Of a DNA stretch of 49,807 nucleotides, positions 42,408-49,807 are shown piece by piece. This stretch comes from JANOMH01 sp031422295 (GTDB lineage: Bacteria; Pseudomonadota; Alphaproteobacteria; Rhodobacterales; Rhodobacteraceae): positions 1-49,807 of the forward strand of contig JANOQM010000008.1 of NCBI GenBank assembly GCA_031422295.1, written 5' to 3'. Position numbers and translations under genes: made by a program. The notes below the pieces were generated by a model. That model was not told the DNA's origin, ran no database searches, and saw only the letters and a list, made by a program, of their open reading frames with translations. Position 1 is the stretch's first letter. The number at the start of each line of letters is the position of its first letter.

Positions 42408-43109
42408 TTACAGATCGGCTAGGATAGACAGGGCCGCAGCCCGGGGGTCTATTGCTGCCCAGATCGGCCGCCCCACCACGATATGATCCGCCCCGTTGGC
42501 AATGGCTTGTGCCGGGGTGGCTACCCGTTTCTGATCGCCATGTTCTGCCCCCGCGGGGCGCACACCCGGCGTCACGATCAGTTTGCCCCGCGCCTCGGGC
42601 AGCGCCCGGATCAGCGCCACCTCATGCGGCGACGCAATCACCCCGTCGGCCCCGGCGTCAAACGCACGCCCCGCTCGTTCCTGCACCAGATCGGTCACCG
42701 ACCCCGGTTTGATCAGGGCGGCGTCAAGGTCGCCCCGGTCCAGCGAGGTCAGGATGGTGACGGCAAGGATTTTCATCCCCGAAACGCCCGCCCCAATCCG
42801 CGCCGCCAGCACCACATGCGGATCACCATGCACCGTCAGGAAATCATGCCCGAATGACGCCAGCCCCCGCACCGCCGCCTCGACCGTGGCGCTGATGTCA
42901 AACAGCTTCATATCCAGAAAAATGCGCTTGCCATGCATGTCCTTGAGTTCATTGGCCAGCCCCAGGCCGCCGCCAGTCAGCATGCCCAGACCGATCTTGT
43001 AAAACCCGACCGCATCGCCCAAAGTTTCGGCCAATTGCAGCCCCGCGAGTGCGTTGGGCAGGTCGATGGCGACAATCAGACGATGGTCGGGCAGGCGGTC
43101 ATCTGGCAT
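42408..43109 (-). CDS. pyrF: Orotidine 5'-phosphate decarboxylase
   Basis: This enzyme makes UMP from OMP in the last step of pyrimidine synthesis. The catalytic D66-x-K68-x-x-D71 motif is visible in FLDMKLFDIS. The N-terminal LIVAIDLPN, the central TILTSLDRGD and the phosphate-binding IVTPGVRP and IVVGRPIW are all present. The length of 233 residues is normal. GGGAG precedes the ATG. It is divergent from cutC with about 60 bases between the starts. Confidence 0.96.
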   Translation of the reverse strand: MPDDRLPDHRLIVAIDLPNALAGLQLAETLGDAVGFYKIGLGMLTGGGLGLANELKDMHGKRIFLDMKLFDISATVEAAVRGLASFGHDFLTVHGDPHVVLAARIGAGVSGMKILAVTILTSLDRGDLDAALIKPGSVTDLVQERAGRAFDAGADGVIASPHEVALIRALPEARGKLIVTPGVRPAGAEHGDQKRVATPAQAIANGADHIVVGRPIWAAIDPRAAALSILADL

Positions 43110-43170
43110 GGCGTTGCTCCCGTTTCAGGGCGGTGTGCGGGGGACGGCGGGCCAAGTCAAGGGAGGTGTC

Positions 43171-43893
43171 ATGGCGATACTGCTGGAAGTTTGTGTGGAT
43201 AGCCCCGAGGGTCTGATTGCCGCAGCAAACGGCGGCGCGGACCGGGTGGAACTGTGTTCGGCGCTGGCCGTGGGCGGGTTGACACCGACGACGACGATGA
43301 TGGCCTCGGCCGGGGTCGAGGAGATCGCTGCCGTCGTCATGATCCGTCCGCGCCCCGGCGACTTTGTCTGGTCCACGGCCGAAGTCGATCACATGCAGGC
43401 CGAAATCGACGAAGCGATGGCGTTGGGGATTTCCGGCATCGTCGTCGGCGCAAACCGGCCCGATGGGCGACTGGACAGCAAGGTGCTGAGAACTCTTCTG
43501 GCCCGATGCGATCCGGCTGTGCAAAAGGTCCTGCACCGCTGTATCGACCTGACCCCCGATCCCGTCGCGGCGGTTGAAACGGCAATAGCCTTAGGGTTTG
43601 ACCGGATTTTGACTTCGGGTGGCGCATTGCGCGCCGTCGACGGCATTGGCAGGCTGAAGGCGATGTTCGACTGCGCCGCCGGTCGGATTGAGATTATGCC
43701 GGGCGCAGGGATCACGGCGGAAAATGTCGGCAGTCTGCTCGCGCTGTTGCCATTGACGTCGGTGCATGCGTCCTGTTCTTCCCCGGTCAGCCCAGACCCA
43801 CGCGCCGTGGCAATGGGGTTTTGTCCGCCCGAACCACGCGAAACCGACAAATCCCGCGTGATTGACATGCGGTTGGCGCTGGACAGGTCATAA
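43171..43893 (+). CDS. cutC: Copper homeostasis protein CutC family
   Basis: The 240-residue TIM-barrel product begins MAILLEVCVDSPEGLIAAANGGADRVE, the CutC signature. It contains VVMIRPRPGDFVW, VHRCIDLTPDP-like (here VLHRCIDLTPDP) and FDRILTSGGA. The family has been linked to copper tolerance, though its true reaction is unclear. The start at 43171 has GGGAGG upstream. The frame is open to 43054, but that region would overlap pyrF. Confidence 0.93.
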   Translation: MAILLEVCVDSPEGLIAAANGGADRVELCSALAVGGLTPTTTMMASAGVEEIAAVVMIRPRPGDFVWSTAEVDHMQAEIDEAMALGISGIVVGANRPDGRLDSKVLRTLLARCDPAVQKVLHRCIDLTPDPVAAVETAIALGFDRILTSGGALRAVDGIGRLKAMFDCAAGRIEIMPGAGITAENVGSLLALLPLTSVHASCSSPVSPDPRAVAMGFCPPEPRETDKSRVIDMRLALDRS

Positions 43894-43910
43894 GGTTTTT
43901 GGCCGGTACA

Positions 43911-43939
43911 CTTGTGATGCATCAAATTGCAACCCAAAT
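43911..43939 (+). promoter_or_regulatory. Possible RpoH-type heat-shock promoter of clpB
   Basis: CTTG at 43911-43914 is followed after 18 bases by CCCAAAT at 43933-43939. This partly matches the alphaproteobacterial sigma-32 pattern CTTG-N17/18-CYTATNT. It lies about 80 bases before the clpB start. The -10 match is weak. Confidence 0.35.
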
Positions 43940-44020
43940 AGGCTTTAAGGCCCGTACAGGGGCGCGCTGCACAAGCGGGCGTTCCGGCAACCGGGTGCTT
44001 TTGAACAGGAGTAATGCCCG

Positions 44021-46636
44021 ATGAACATGGAAAAGTTCACGGAACGGTCGCGCGGCTTCATTCAGGCCGCCCAGACCATCGCCACACGCGAAAATCATCA
44101 GCGTCTGGCACCCGAACATCTGCTCAAGGCGTTGCTGGATGACCCCGAGGGGTTGGCGGCCAATCTGATCACGGCTGCCGGTGGCAATGCCGCGCGGGTC
44201 CGCGAAGGCGTGGATATGGCGATGAGCAAGCAGCCCAAGGTAACGGGCGATAGCGCACAGGTGTTTCTGGATCAATTGACGGCCAAGGTGCTGGACGAGG
44301 CGGAAAAGCTTGCAACCAAGGCAGGCGATAGTTTCGTTCCGGTCGAGCGGGTGTTGATGGCCCTGTGCATGGTCAAGTCCAAAGCTAAGGAGGCTTTGGA
44401 TGCGGGCGCTGTCACCGCCCAGGCCCTGAACGCAGCGATCAACGAGGTTCGTAAGGGCCGCACCGCTGATAGCGCCACGGCCGAAGATAGTTTTGAGGCC
44501 CTTAAGAAATACGCCCGCGACCTTACAGAAGCCGCCCTCCAAGGCAAGATCGACCCGATCATTGGTCGGGACGAGGAAATTCGTCGCTCAATGCAGGTGC
44601 TCTCGCGCCGGACCAAGAACAACCCGGTGCTGATTGGCGAACCCGGCGTCGGCAAGACGGCGATTGCCGAAGGGCTGGCATTGCGCATTGTCAACGGCGA
44701 TGTGCCGGAATCCTTGCGCAACAAGCGGTTGATGGCCTTGGACATGGGTGCGTTGATTGCTGGGTCGAAGTATCGCGGCGAGTTTGAGGAGCGGTTGAAG
44801 TCGGTTTTGAAAGAGATTGAGAGTGCTGCTGGCGAGGTTATCCTGTTCATTGACGAGATGCACACGCTGGTCGGCGCGGGCAAGGCAGATGGCGCGATGG
44901 ATGCGGCCAACCTGATTAAACCGGCGCTGGCCCGGGGCGAGTTGCATTGCGTGGGTGCCACGACTCTGGATGAATATCGCAAGTATGTGGAAAAGGACGC
45001 CGCTTTGGCCCGCAGGTTCCAGCCGATTATGGTGGAGGAACCCACGGTCGTCGACACGATCAGTATCCTGCGCGGGATCAAGGAGAAGTACGAACTGCAC
45101 CATGGCGTGCGGATTTCGGACTCGGCCTTGGTCGCTGCTGCCACCCTGTCGCATCGCTATATTACCGATCGGTTTTTGCCCGACAAGGCGATTGACCTGA
45201 TGGACGAGGCCGCATCGCGGTTGCGGATGGAAGTGGACAGCAAGCCCGAGGAACTGGACGCGCTGGACCGTGAAATCATGCAAAAGCAGATCGAGGCGGA
45301 GGCGTTGAAGAAAGAAGATGACGCCGCCAGCCGCGATCGGCTGGATAAGATCGAGTTGGACCTGTCCGGGCTGATGGAAAAATCGGCCGGATTGACCGCC
45401 CAATGGCAGGCGGGCCGCGATAAATTGGAGGCCGCGCGTGGGATCAAGGAAAAGCTGGAGCAGGCGCGCGGTGATCTGGAGATCGCCAAACGGGCCGGTA
45501 ACTTGGCCAAGGCGGGCGAGTTGTCCTATGGCGTAATCCCGGCGCTGGAAAAGCAACTGGTGCTGGCGGAAGCGCAGGAGGACGGCTTGCAGGTTGAGGA
45601 AACCGTCCGCCCTGAACAGATCGCCGAAGTCGTCGAACGCTGGACCGGCATCCCCACCAGCCGGATGCTGGAAGGCGAACGCGACAAGTTGCTTCGCATG
45701 GAAGAGGAAATTGGCAAGCGGGTGATCGGGCAGCGCACGGCGGTGCGTGCGGTGTCGAATGCCGTGCGTCGGGCGCGGGCCGGGCTGAATGACGAAGGTC
45801 GGCCCTTGGGATCGTTCCTGTTTCTGGGCCCCACGGGTGTGGGCAAGACCGAACTGACCAAGGCGTTGGCGTCGTTTCTGTTTGACGATGATAATGCGAT
45901 GGTGCGGATCGATATGTCCGAGTTCATGGAGAAACACGCGGTATCCCGGCTGATCGGGGCCCCGCCGGGTTATGTCGGCTATGAAGAAGGCGGTGTTTTG
46001 ACCGAGGCTGTCCGCCGCCGCCCCTATCAGGTGGTGCTGTTTGACGAGGTCGAAAAGGCGCATCCGGATGTGTTCAATATCCTGTTGCAGGTGTTGGATG
46101 ATGGCGTGCTGACCGATGGGCATGGCCGCCGCGTGGATTTCAAGCAGACGCTGATCGTGCTGACATCCAATCTGGGGGCGCAGGCGCTGAGCATGTTGCC
46201 CGATGGCGCCGATGCGTCAGAGGCCAAGCGCGATGTGATGGATGCGGTGCGGGTGCATTTCCGGCCCGAGTTTCTGAACCGGCTGGACGAGACGATCATC
46301 TTTGACCGGCTGGTGCGGGCAGATATGGCAGGGATTGTGACCATTCAGTTGAAAAAGCTGGAGGCGCGGCTGGCCGGGCGCAAGATCGCCCTCGATCTGG
46401 ATGATACCGCCCGAAAATGGCTGGCTGACGAAGGCTATGATCCGGTGTTTGGTGCGAGGCCGCTGAAGCGGGTGATCCAACGGGCGTTGCAGGACCAACT
46501 GGCCGGGATGATCCTGTCGGGCGATGTCAAAGATGGCGATACCGTGCAGGTCAGTGCCGGGGCGGACGGGCTGTTGGTGGGGGACCGCGTGTCGGGATCA
46601 CACCGGACGAAACCACAGGATGCTGTGCTGCATTAA
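44021..46636 (+). CDS. clpB: ATP-dependent chaperone ClpB (disaggregase)
   Basis: ClpB is a hexameric AAA+ protein that works with DnaK to pull polypeptides out of aggregates. The 871-residue length is normal. It shows the N domain (FTERSRGFIQAAQ), NBD1 with Walker A GEPGVGKTA (about 206), and the coiled-coil M domain (about 400-530). NBD2 follows with Walker A GPTGVGKTE (about 604) and FDEVEKAHPDV. The C-terminus ends GDTVQVSAGADG. The IGF/IGL tripeptide of ClpA/ClpX is absent, as expected for ClpB. AGGAG lies ten bases before the start. Confidence 0.97.
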   Translation: MNMEKFTERSRGFIQAAQTIATRENHQRLAPEHLLKALLDDPEGLAANLITAAGGNAARVREGVDMAMSKQPKVTGDSAQVFLDQLTAKVLDEAEKLATKAGDSFVPVERVLMALCMVKSKAKEALDAGAVTAQALNAAINEVRKGRTADSATAEDSFEALKKYARDLTEAALQGKIDPIIGRDEEIRRSMQVLSRRTKNNPVLIGEPGVGKTAIAEGLALRIVNGDVPESLRNKRLMALDMGALIAGSKYRGEFEERLKSVLKEIESAAGEVILFIDEMHTLVGAGKADGAMDAANLIKPALARGELHCVGATTLDEYRKYVEKDAALARRFQPIMVEEPTVVDTISILRGIKEKYELHHGVRISDSALVAAATLSHRYITDRFLPDKAIDLMDEAASRLRMEVDSKPEELDALDREIMQKQIEAEALKKEDDAASRDRLDKIELDLSGLMEKSAGLTAQWQAGRDKLEAARGIKEKLEQARGDLEIAKRAGNLAKAGELSYGVIPALEKQLVLAEAQEDGLQVEETVRPEQIAEVVERWTGIPTSRMLEGERDKLLRMEEEIGKRVIGQRTAVRAVSNAVRRARAGLNDEGRPLGSFLFLGPTGVGKTELTKALASFLFDDDNAMVRIDMSEFMEKHAVSRLIGAPPGYVGYEEGGVLTEAVRRRPYQVVLFDEVEKAHPDVFNILLQVLDDGVLTDGHGRRVDFKQTLIVLTSNLGAQALSMLPDGADASEAKRDVMDAVRVHFRPEFLNRLDETIIFDRLVRADMAGIVTIQLKKLEARLAGRKIALDLDDTARKWLADEGYDPVFGARPLKRVIQRALQDQLAGMILSGDVKDGDTVQVSAGADGLLVGDRVSGSHRTKPQDAVLH

Positions 46637-46643
46637 ATCGAGG

Positions 46644-46706
46644 GGTGGGTTAATACCCACCTTACGCAACTAGCATAGTCAAACGTAAGGTGGATCTTGA
46701 CCCACC
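46644..46706. repeat. REP-like nested palindrome
   Basis: GGTGGGT-TAAT-ACCCACC forms a short palindrome whose right arm continues CTTACG. After 17 bases the mirror CGTAAGGTGG and a terminal ACCCACC follow, so the entire 63 bp can also fold as one long imperfect hairpin. Such elements are usually dispersed intergenic repeats. Only one copy is in this window. Confidence 0.7.
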
Positions 46707-46715
46707 CAGCAACGA

Positions 46716-46747
46716 AAAGCCCCGCCAGATTGCTCTGCCGGGGCTTT
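46716..46747. terminator. Bidirectional terminator between clpB and the fasciclin gene
   Basis: AAAGCCCCGCCAGA - TTGC - TCTGCCGGGGCTTT is a 14-bp stem with one mismatch, flanked by an A-run on the left and the stem's own T-run on the right. It serves both convergent genes. Confidence 0.85.
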
Positions 46748-46770
46748 GTCATTCTCCGGGAGGAGTAGTC

Positions 46771-47250
46771 TTACATCGCGGGCATGATCACCTTGTCGAT
46801 GACGTGGATCACACCATTGGTTGCTTCGATATCGGCGGTGGTCACGTTGGCATCATTCACCATCACGCCATTGGCGGTCATGATCGTGACCTCGGCACCG
46901 TTCACGGTGGCAGCTTTCATGCCATCGGTCAGGTCGGTGGACATCACTTTGCCGGCGACGACATGGTAGGTCAGGATCGCGGCCAGTGCGGCCGGATCGG
47001 CGATCAGGGCCTCAACTGTACCGGCGGGCAGGGCGGCAAACGCCTCGTCCGTCGGGGCAAACACGGTGAACGGACCTTCGCCGCTCAGTGTTTCGGTCAG
47101 GCCGGCGGCTTCGACGGCGGCGATCAGGGTGGTGAAGTTACCGGCAGCGGCTGCGGTGTCGAGGATCGACATGGCATGGCTTTCGGCAAATGCGGTGCTG
47201 CCCATCAACGAGGCGGCCGCTGTCAGTGTCAAAAGGGTTCTGCGAAGCAT
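46771..47250 (-). CDS. Secreted fasciclin (FAS1) domain protein
   Basis: A signal peptide (about residues 1-22, ending AFAE) is followed by a single FAS1 domain. The two conserved blocks are GPFTVFAPTDEAFAALP and the C-terminal TNGVIHVIDKVIMP, with the central ILTYHVVAGKV. The 159-residue length is that of single-domain bacterial members. FAS1 domains mediate adhesion to proteins or polysaccharide. GGGAG precedes the start. It is divergent from msrP. Confidence 0.94.
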   Translation of the reverse strand: MLRRTLLTLTAAASLMGSTAFAESHAMSILDTAAAAGNFTTLIAAVEAAGLTETLSGEGPFTVFAPTDEAFAALPAGTVEALIADPAALAAILTYHVVAGKVMSTDLTDGMKAATVNGAEVTIMTANGVMVNDANVTTADIEATNGVIHVIDKVIMPAM

Positions 47251-47594
47251 TGGTAGTCTCCCAAGTTTTAATCATGCCTTGGCTGGCATATGGTCCTGTA
47301 ACGCAGGTTTTTGGGAAATGGATCATGGGGGATTTCCGCCATTCCGGTTCTGCCTTGGGTTGACCAAAAGCCACGCCGGACTAAGCCAAGCCGGGTAATC
47401 ATTTCAAGTTACAGTTTCCAAAAATCTTGTGATCCGTTGTGATCAAAACCACTGCGCCTGCGGGCATCGCGTCGGTCAAAAATACCGATCACGGATTGTT
47501 ACAGCGGCCAAACGCCAACGTGACGCCTGTGACAGTGCAACTATTGTATGCAGATGCGCGTGACTGATGAGCGACATAGATAAGGAGCCATGCC
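47251..47594. promoter_or_regulatory. Divergent promoter region between the fasciclin gene and msrP
   Basis: No gene is present in 344 bases. TTGTGATC occurs twice in tandem (47427-47434 and 47437-47444, ten-base period), and an inverted half GATCAC lies at 47487-47492. These could be operator sites for one of the flanking genes; no regulator is named. Confidence 0.35.
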
Positions 47595-48497
47595 ATGGCC
47601 AATCGCTGGACCAATACTCTGAGCCGGGCTGACGCCACCCCTAGGGGGATTTTTCTGAACCGGCGGCAAATCATTGCCGGGGCGGCGGGTCTGGGCGCGG
47701 TCAGCGTGGCTGGGGTGGCGCGTGCCCAAGACGAACTGGTGCCGAATACGATCGAAGAGATTTCCGGCTATAACAATTATTACGAGTTTGGCACCGGCAA
47801 AGAGGACCCTGCTGCGAATGCTGGCGGGTTGGTCACCACCCCGTGGTCAATCAAGGTCGATGGCCTTGTTGATAAGCCCGGTGATTACGCTTTGGCTGAC
47901 CTGTTGGACGGTTTGACCGTCGAAGAACGCATCTACCGGTTCCGCTGTGTCGAGGCCTGGTCGATGGTCGTCCCATGGAATGGTGTCGAACTGGCAGATA
48001 TTTTGGCCAAAGTCGGTGTGCAGCCAGCGGCCAAGTTCGTGGCGTTTGAAACCGTCATGCAACCCGAGGTCATGATTGGTGTGCAACGCGAGGTTATCCC
48101 GTTCCCCTATGTCGAAGGGCTGCGGCTGGACGAGGCGATGCATCCGCTGACTTTGCTGGCCACCGGAATCTATGGCGAGCCGATGCCAAACCAGAACGGC
48201 GCACCGATCCGGTTGGTGACTCCTTGGAAATACGGTTTCAAGTCGATCAAGGCGATCATCCGGATTTCACTGGTCGAAGAAATGCCGCCGACCACGTGGA
48301 ACATGCTGAACGCGAACGAGTATGGGTTTTATAGTAACGTGAACCCAAATGTGGATCACCCGCGCTGGACCCAATCCAGCCACCGCCCGATTGGCGGCGG
48401 TTTGTTTGGTGGGCGCGAGGATACGCTGATGTTCAATGGCTACGAGGCCGAGGTGGCCAGCCTGTATGAGGGCATGGACCTGTCGGTAGACTATTGA
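47595..48497 (+). CDS. msrP: Protein-methionine-sulfoxide reductase catalytic subunit MsrP
   Basis: This periplasmic molybdopterin enzyme repairs oxidised methionines in proteins. The Tat signal has R23-R24 in LNRRQIIAG followed by a hydrophobic stretch ending near ARA. The molybdenum ligand is C118 in YRFRCVEAWSMVVPW. PNQNGAPIRLVTPWKYGFKS is part of the cofactor pocket (split here as NQNGAPIRL and PWKYGFKS). The length of 300 residues is normal. AAGGAG lies seven bases before the ATG. The stop overlaps the msrQ start. Confidence 0.96.
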   Translation: MANRWTNTLSRADATPRGIFLNRRQIIAGAAGLGAVSVAGVARAQDELVPNTIEEISGYNNYYEFGTGKEDPAANAGGLVTTPWSIKVDGLVDKPGDYALADLLDGLTVEERIYRFRCVEAWSMVVPWNGVELADILAKVGVQPAAKFVAFETVMQPEVMIGVQREVIPFPYVEGLRLDEAMHPLTLLATGIYGEPMPNQNGAPIRLVTPWKYGFKSIKAIIRISLVEEMPPTTWNMLNANEYGFYSNVNPNVDHPRWTQSSHRPIGGGLFGGREDTLMFNGYEAEVASLYEGMDLSVDY

Positions 48498-49105
48498 TGG
48501 ATATCGCGGGGTCGGTAAACGGTGTTCTGAAAAAGGTCCCGGCGTGGCTCCTGTATATAGTAGGGGCGGCGTATGCCGGGTGGCAGTTCTATTTGGCGGC
48601 CACTGGCAAGATCGGGGTGGACCCGATCAACCTGCTGGAACGCGAATATGGGGCGATGGCGCTCAAGTTGCTGATTGCCGGGCTGCTGGTCACGCCGCTG
48701 CGCAAGTACACCGGGATCAACCTGCTAAAGTTCCGGCGCGCCATCGGGGTGACAGCGTTCTTTCTGGTGCTGGCGCATTTCACGGTCTGGGCTGTGCTGG
48801 ACGTGGGCACATTCGCCCGGGTCTGGGCGGATATCATCAAACGGCCCTATGTGACGATTGGCATGGGGGCGCTGGTGCTGATGCTGCCACTGGTTCTGAC
48901 GTCGAACAACTGGGCGCTGCGCAAAGTTGGCGGGATGAACTGGCGCAAGCTGCACAAGCTGACCTATCCGGCCGCAATTTTGGCCGGAGTTCATTATGTC
49001 TGGCTGGTCAAAGGCTGGCAAACCGAACCGCTGGTTTATCTGGCAATCATACTGGGGCTTTTGGCCATGCGAATCCAGTGGATACGTCGGTCAGTCACGG
49101 CCTGA
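48497..49105 (+). CDS. msrQ: MsrQ, heme-binding membrane subunit
   Basis: MsrQ passes electrons from the quinone pool to MsrP. The 202-residue product has five to six membrane helices and the heme-ligand histidines of the family in LVLAHFTVW, WRKLHKLTYPA and GVHYVWL. The ATG overlaps the msrP stop by one base (TGATG); a TTG three bases earlier is also possible. A terminator lies 58 bases downstream. Confidence 0.94.
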   Translation: MDIAGSVNGVLKKVPAWLLYIVGAAYAGWQFYLAATGKIGVDPINLLEREYGAMALKLLIAGLLVTPLRKYTGINLLKFRRAIGVTAFFLVLAHFTVWAVLDVGTFARVWADIIKRPYVTIGMGALVLMLPLVLTSNNWALRKVGGMNWRKLHKLTYPAAILAGVHYVWLVKGWQTEPLVYLAIILGLLAMRIQWIRRSVTA

Positions 49106-49162
49106 GTCGCCCGGACCAGGTGGGATTCGGCAGAATCTACTGCGGTGGGCACAGAAATAGAG

Positions 49163-49188
49163 GGCCGGTTCGTCGGGACCGGCCTTTT
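49163..49188 (+). terminator. Rho-independent terminator of msrPQ
   Basis: The stem GGCCGGT / ACCGGCC has an 8-base loop and is followed directly by TTTTG. Confidence 0.85.
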
Positions 49189-49333
49189 GCATTGGTCAGA
49201 GTCGGAATGTCTCTTGGGGGTAGGTCTGCTGAACACGCAAAATGTGGTGTTTTTATTCGTAGACTGCCTAACAAAATTGCGAACGGACCTAAGGTTCACG
49301 ACCAAAAGTTGCGCTAACCATATAAAAACAAAG

Positions 49334-49395
49334 GAAAATCGCTTCTGTCACAAAAAATGCGATTTTCTTGAAAATAGGGGTTGCGGGCATACGTC
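49334..49395 (+). promoter_or_regulatory. Probable rRNA operon promoter with upstream inverted repeat
   Basis: TTGAAA at 49368-49373 and TACGTC at 49390-49395 are spaced by 16 bases and could be the -35 and -10. Immediately upstream is a perfect 9-bp inverted repeat, GAAAATCGC (49334-49342) and GCGATTTTC (49359-49367), in an AT-rich stretch. AT-rich UP-like tracts before rrn promoters are common. The -10 assignment is tentative. Confidence 0.4.
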
Positions 49396-49399
49396 TCTA

Positions 49400-49807
49400 A
49401 CCGTAGAACCCCCCTCACCGAAGACGCAGTGATGCAGACACGGGGCGACGGAAAGACCAGACGGCAACAGACGGTCCTGAAGCGCGAAGAATAAAATCAG
49501 AGGCACTGAAGGCGGGGCGCGCCAAGTACAAAGGGCGCACACTGTCGATTTTGGCTCTACGCTCTTTGAAATTGATAGTATCTGAAGAGATATGTGGGCG
49601 GTTTGGTTCAGTTCGATGGATCATCCCTTACATATCGCGCCGGTAGGAAGTCACTGTAATGGTGACCCCGATGACCGGTGTCAGCTTCACTGTTTGGACG
49701 GCTTTCGGTTTCTCTGAAACCCAAAGCACAACAGACAGAAGAACTGTTACATCCTAGCCGGATGTAACGATGTGCAGGGGTTCGAACGTCAAGGACAAGT
49801 TCTTCGG
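49400..49807 (+). other. Leader of an rRNA operon (upstream of 16S)
   Basis: GCTCTTTGAAATTGATAG at 49561-49578 is the box A-type antitermination element found in rRNA leaders. The following stretch, through a perfect hairpin GTTACATCC-TAGCC-GGATGTAAC at 49746-49768 and GTGCAGGGGTTCGAACGTCAAGG, resembles the leader sequence of Rhodobacterales rrn operons as I recall it. The window stops before the 16S start. The GGTTCGAAC near 49780 is part of this leader and not a tRNA arm. Confidence 0.75.

Noticed and set aside
44588..46123. Minus-strand frame of about 511 codons opposite clpB
   Set aside because: It is a shadow of a highly conserved gene, with a His- and Gln-rich composition and no start signal.
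49775..49800. GGTTCGAAC resembling a tRNA T-loop
   Set aside because: No cloverleaf can be formed; it is part of the rRNA leader.

Overview
The window reads as a chromosomal segment of an alphaproteobacterium, most likely a marine Rhodobacterales (Roseobacter-group) species. Three things suggest this: a high GC content, gene content typical of the group (ExoY-type sugar transferase, short NfeD beside an SPFH protein, MsrPQ, Zn-ribbon DinB), and a right end that resembles the leader of a Rhodobacterales rRNA operon just before 16S. This placement rests on recognition of families and layout, not on a database search.

Left part (1-14.6 kb) is mostly housekeeping and envelope genes. It holds pnp, a Fic AMP-transferase-type protein behind a duplicated operator-like array, an L,D-transpeptidase, a 1-Cys peroxiredoxin divergent from an aldehyde dehydrogenase, and a secreted pseudo-caspase with peptidoglycan-binding domains followed by a GNAT acetyltransferase. 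These are followed by a secreted triple-PPC-type protein, rpmJ, tRNA-Val(GAC), an N-formylglutamate amidohydrolase, a lower-GC gene that looks like a divergent uracil-DNA-glycosylase-fold protein, and dinB.

Middle part (14.6-39.5 kb) is a large exopolysaccharide locus. It contains an ExoY-like priming transferase, a Wzy/ligase-like membrane protein, four glycosyltransferases, a large secreted RTX-tailed glycoside-hydrolase-like protein, a Wzx-like flippase and a Wzz/GumC-like chain-length protein. Inserted between flippase and Wzz is a compact assembly line: a type I PKS (KS-AT-KR-DH-ACP-TE), a GT2 glycosyltransferase, an NRPS (formyltransferase - condensation remnant - adenylation domain with an embedded luciferase-like monooxygenase - PCP) and a phosphopantetheinyl transferase. 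From the PKS to the PPTase all genes overlap by 1-4 bases, so they form one translationally coupled operon. The adenylation pocket reads as glycine-like. My inference is a short NRPS-loading/PKS-extension line that makes a formylated, oxidised glycine-derived acyl unit connected with the polysaccharide. The Wzz promoter carries an unusual array of direct repeats at 11-bp spacing, and an IS110-family transposase remnant abuts the end of wzz.

Right part (39.8-49.8 kb) holds SPFH/NfeD, a nitronate-monooxygenase-family protein, pyrF with a small conserved-looking orphan, cutC, clpB with a possible heat-shock promoter, a REP-like palindrome, a fasciclin-domain protein, msrP-msrQ and the promoter/leader region of an rRNA operon. 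No CRISPR array, prophage or intact insertion sequence was seen.
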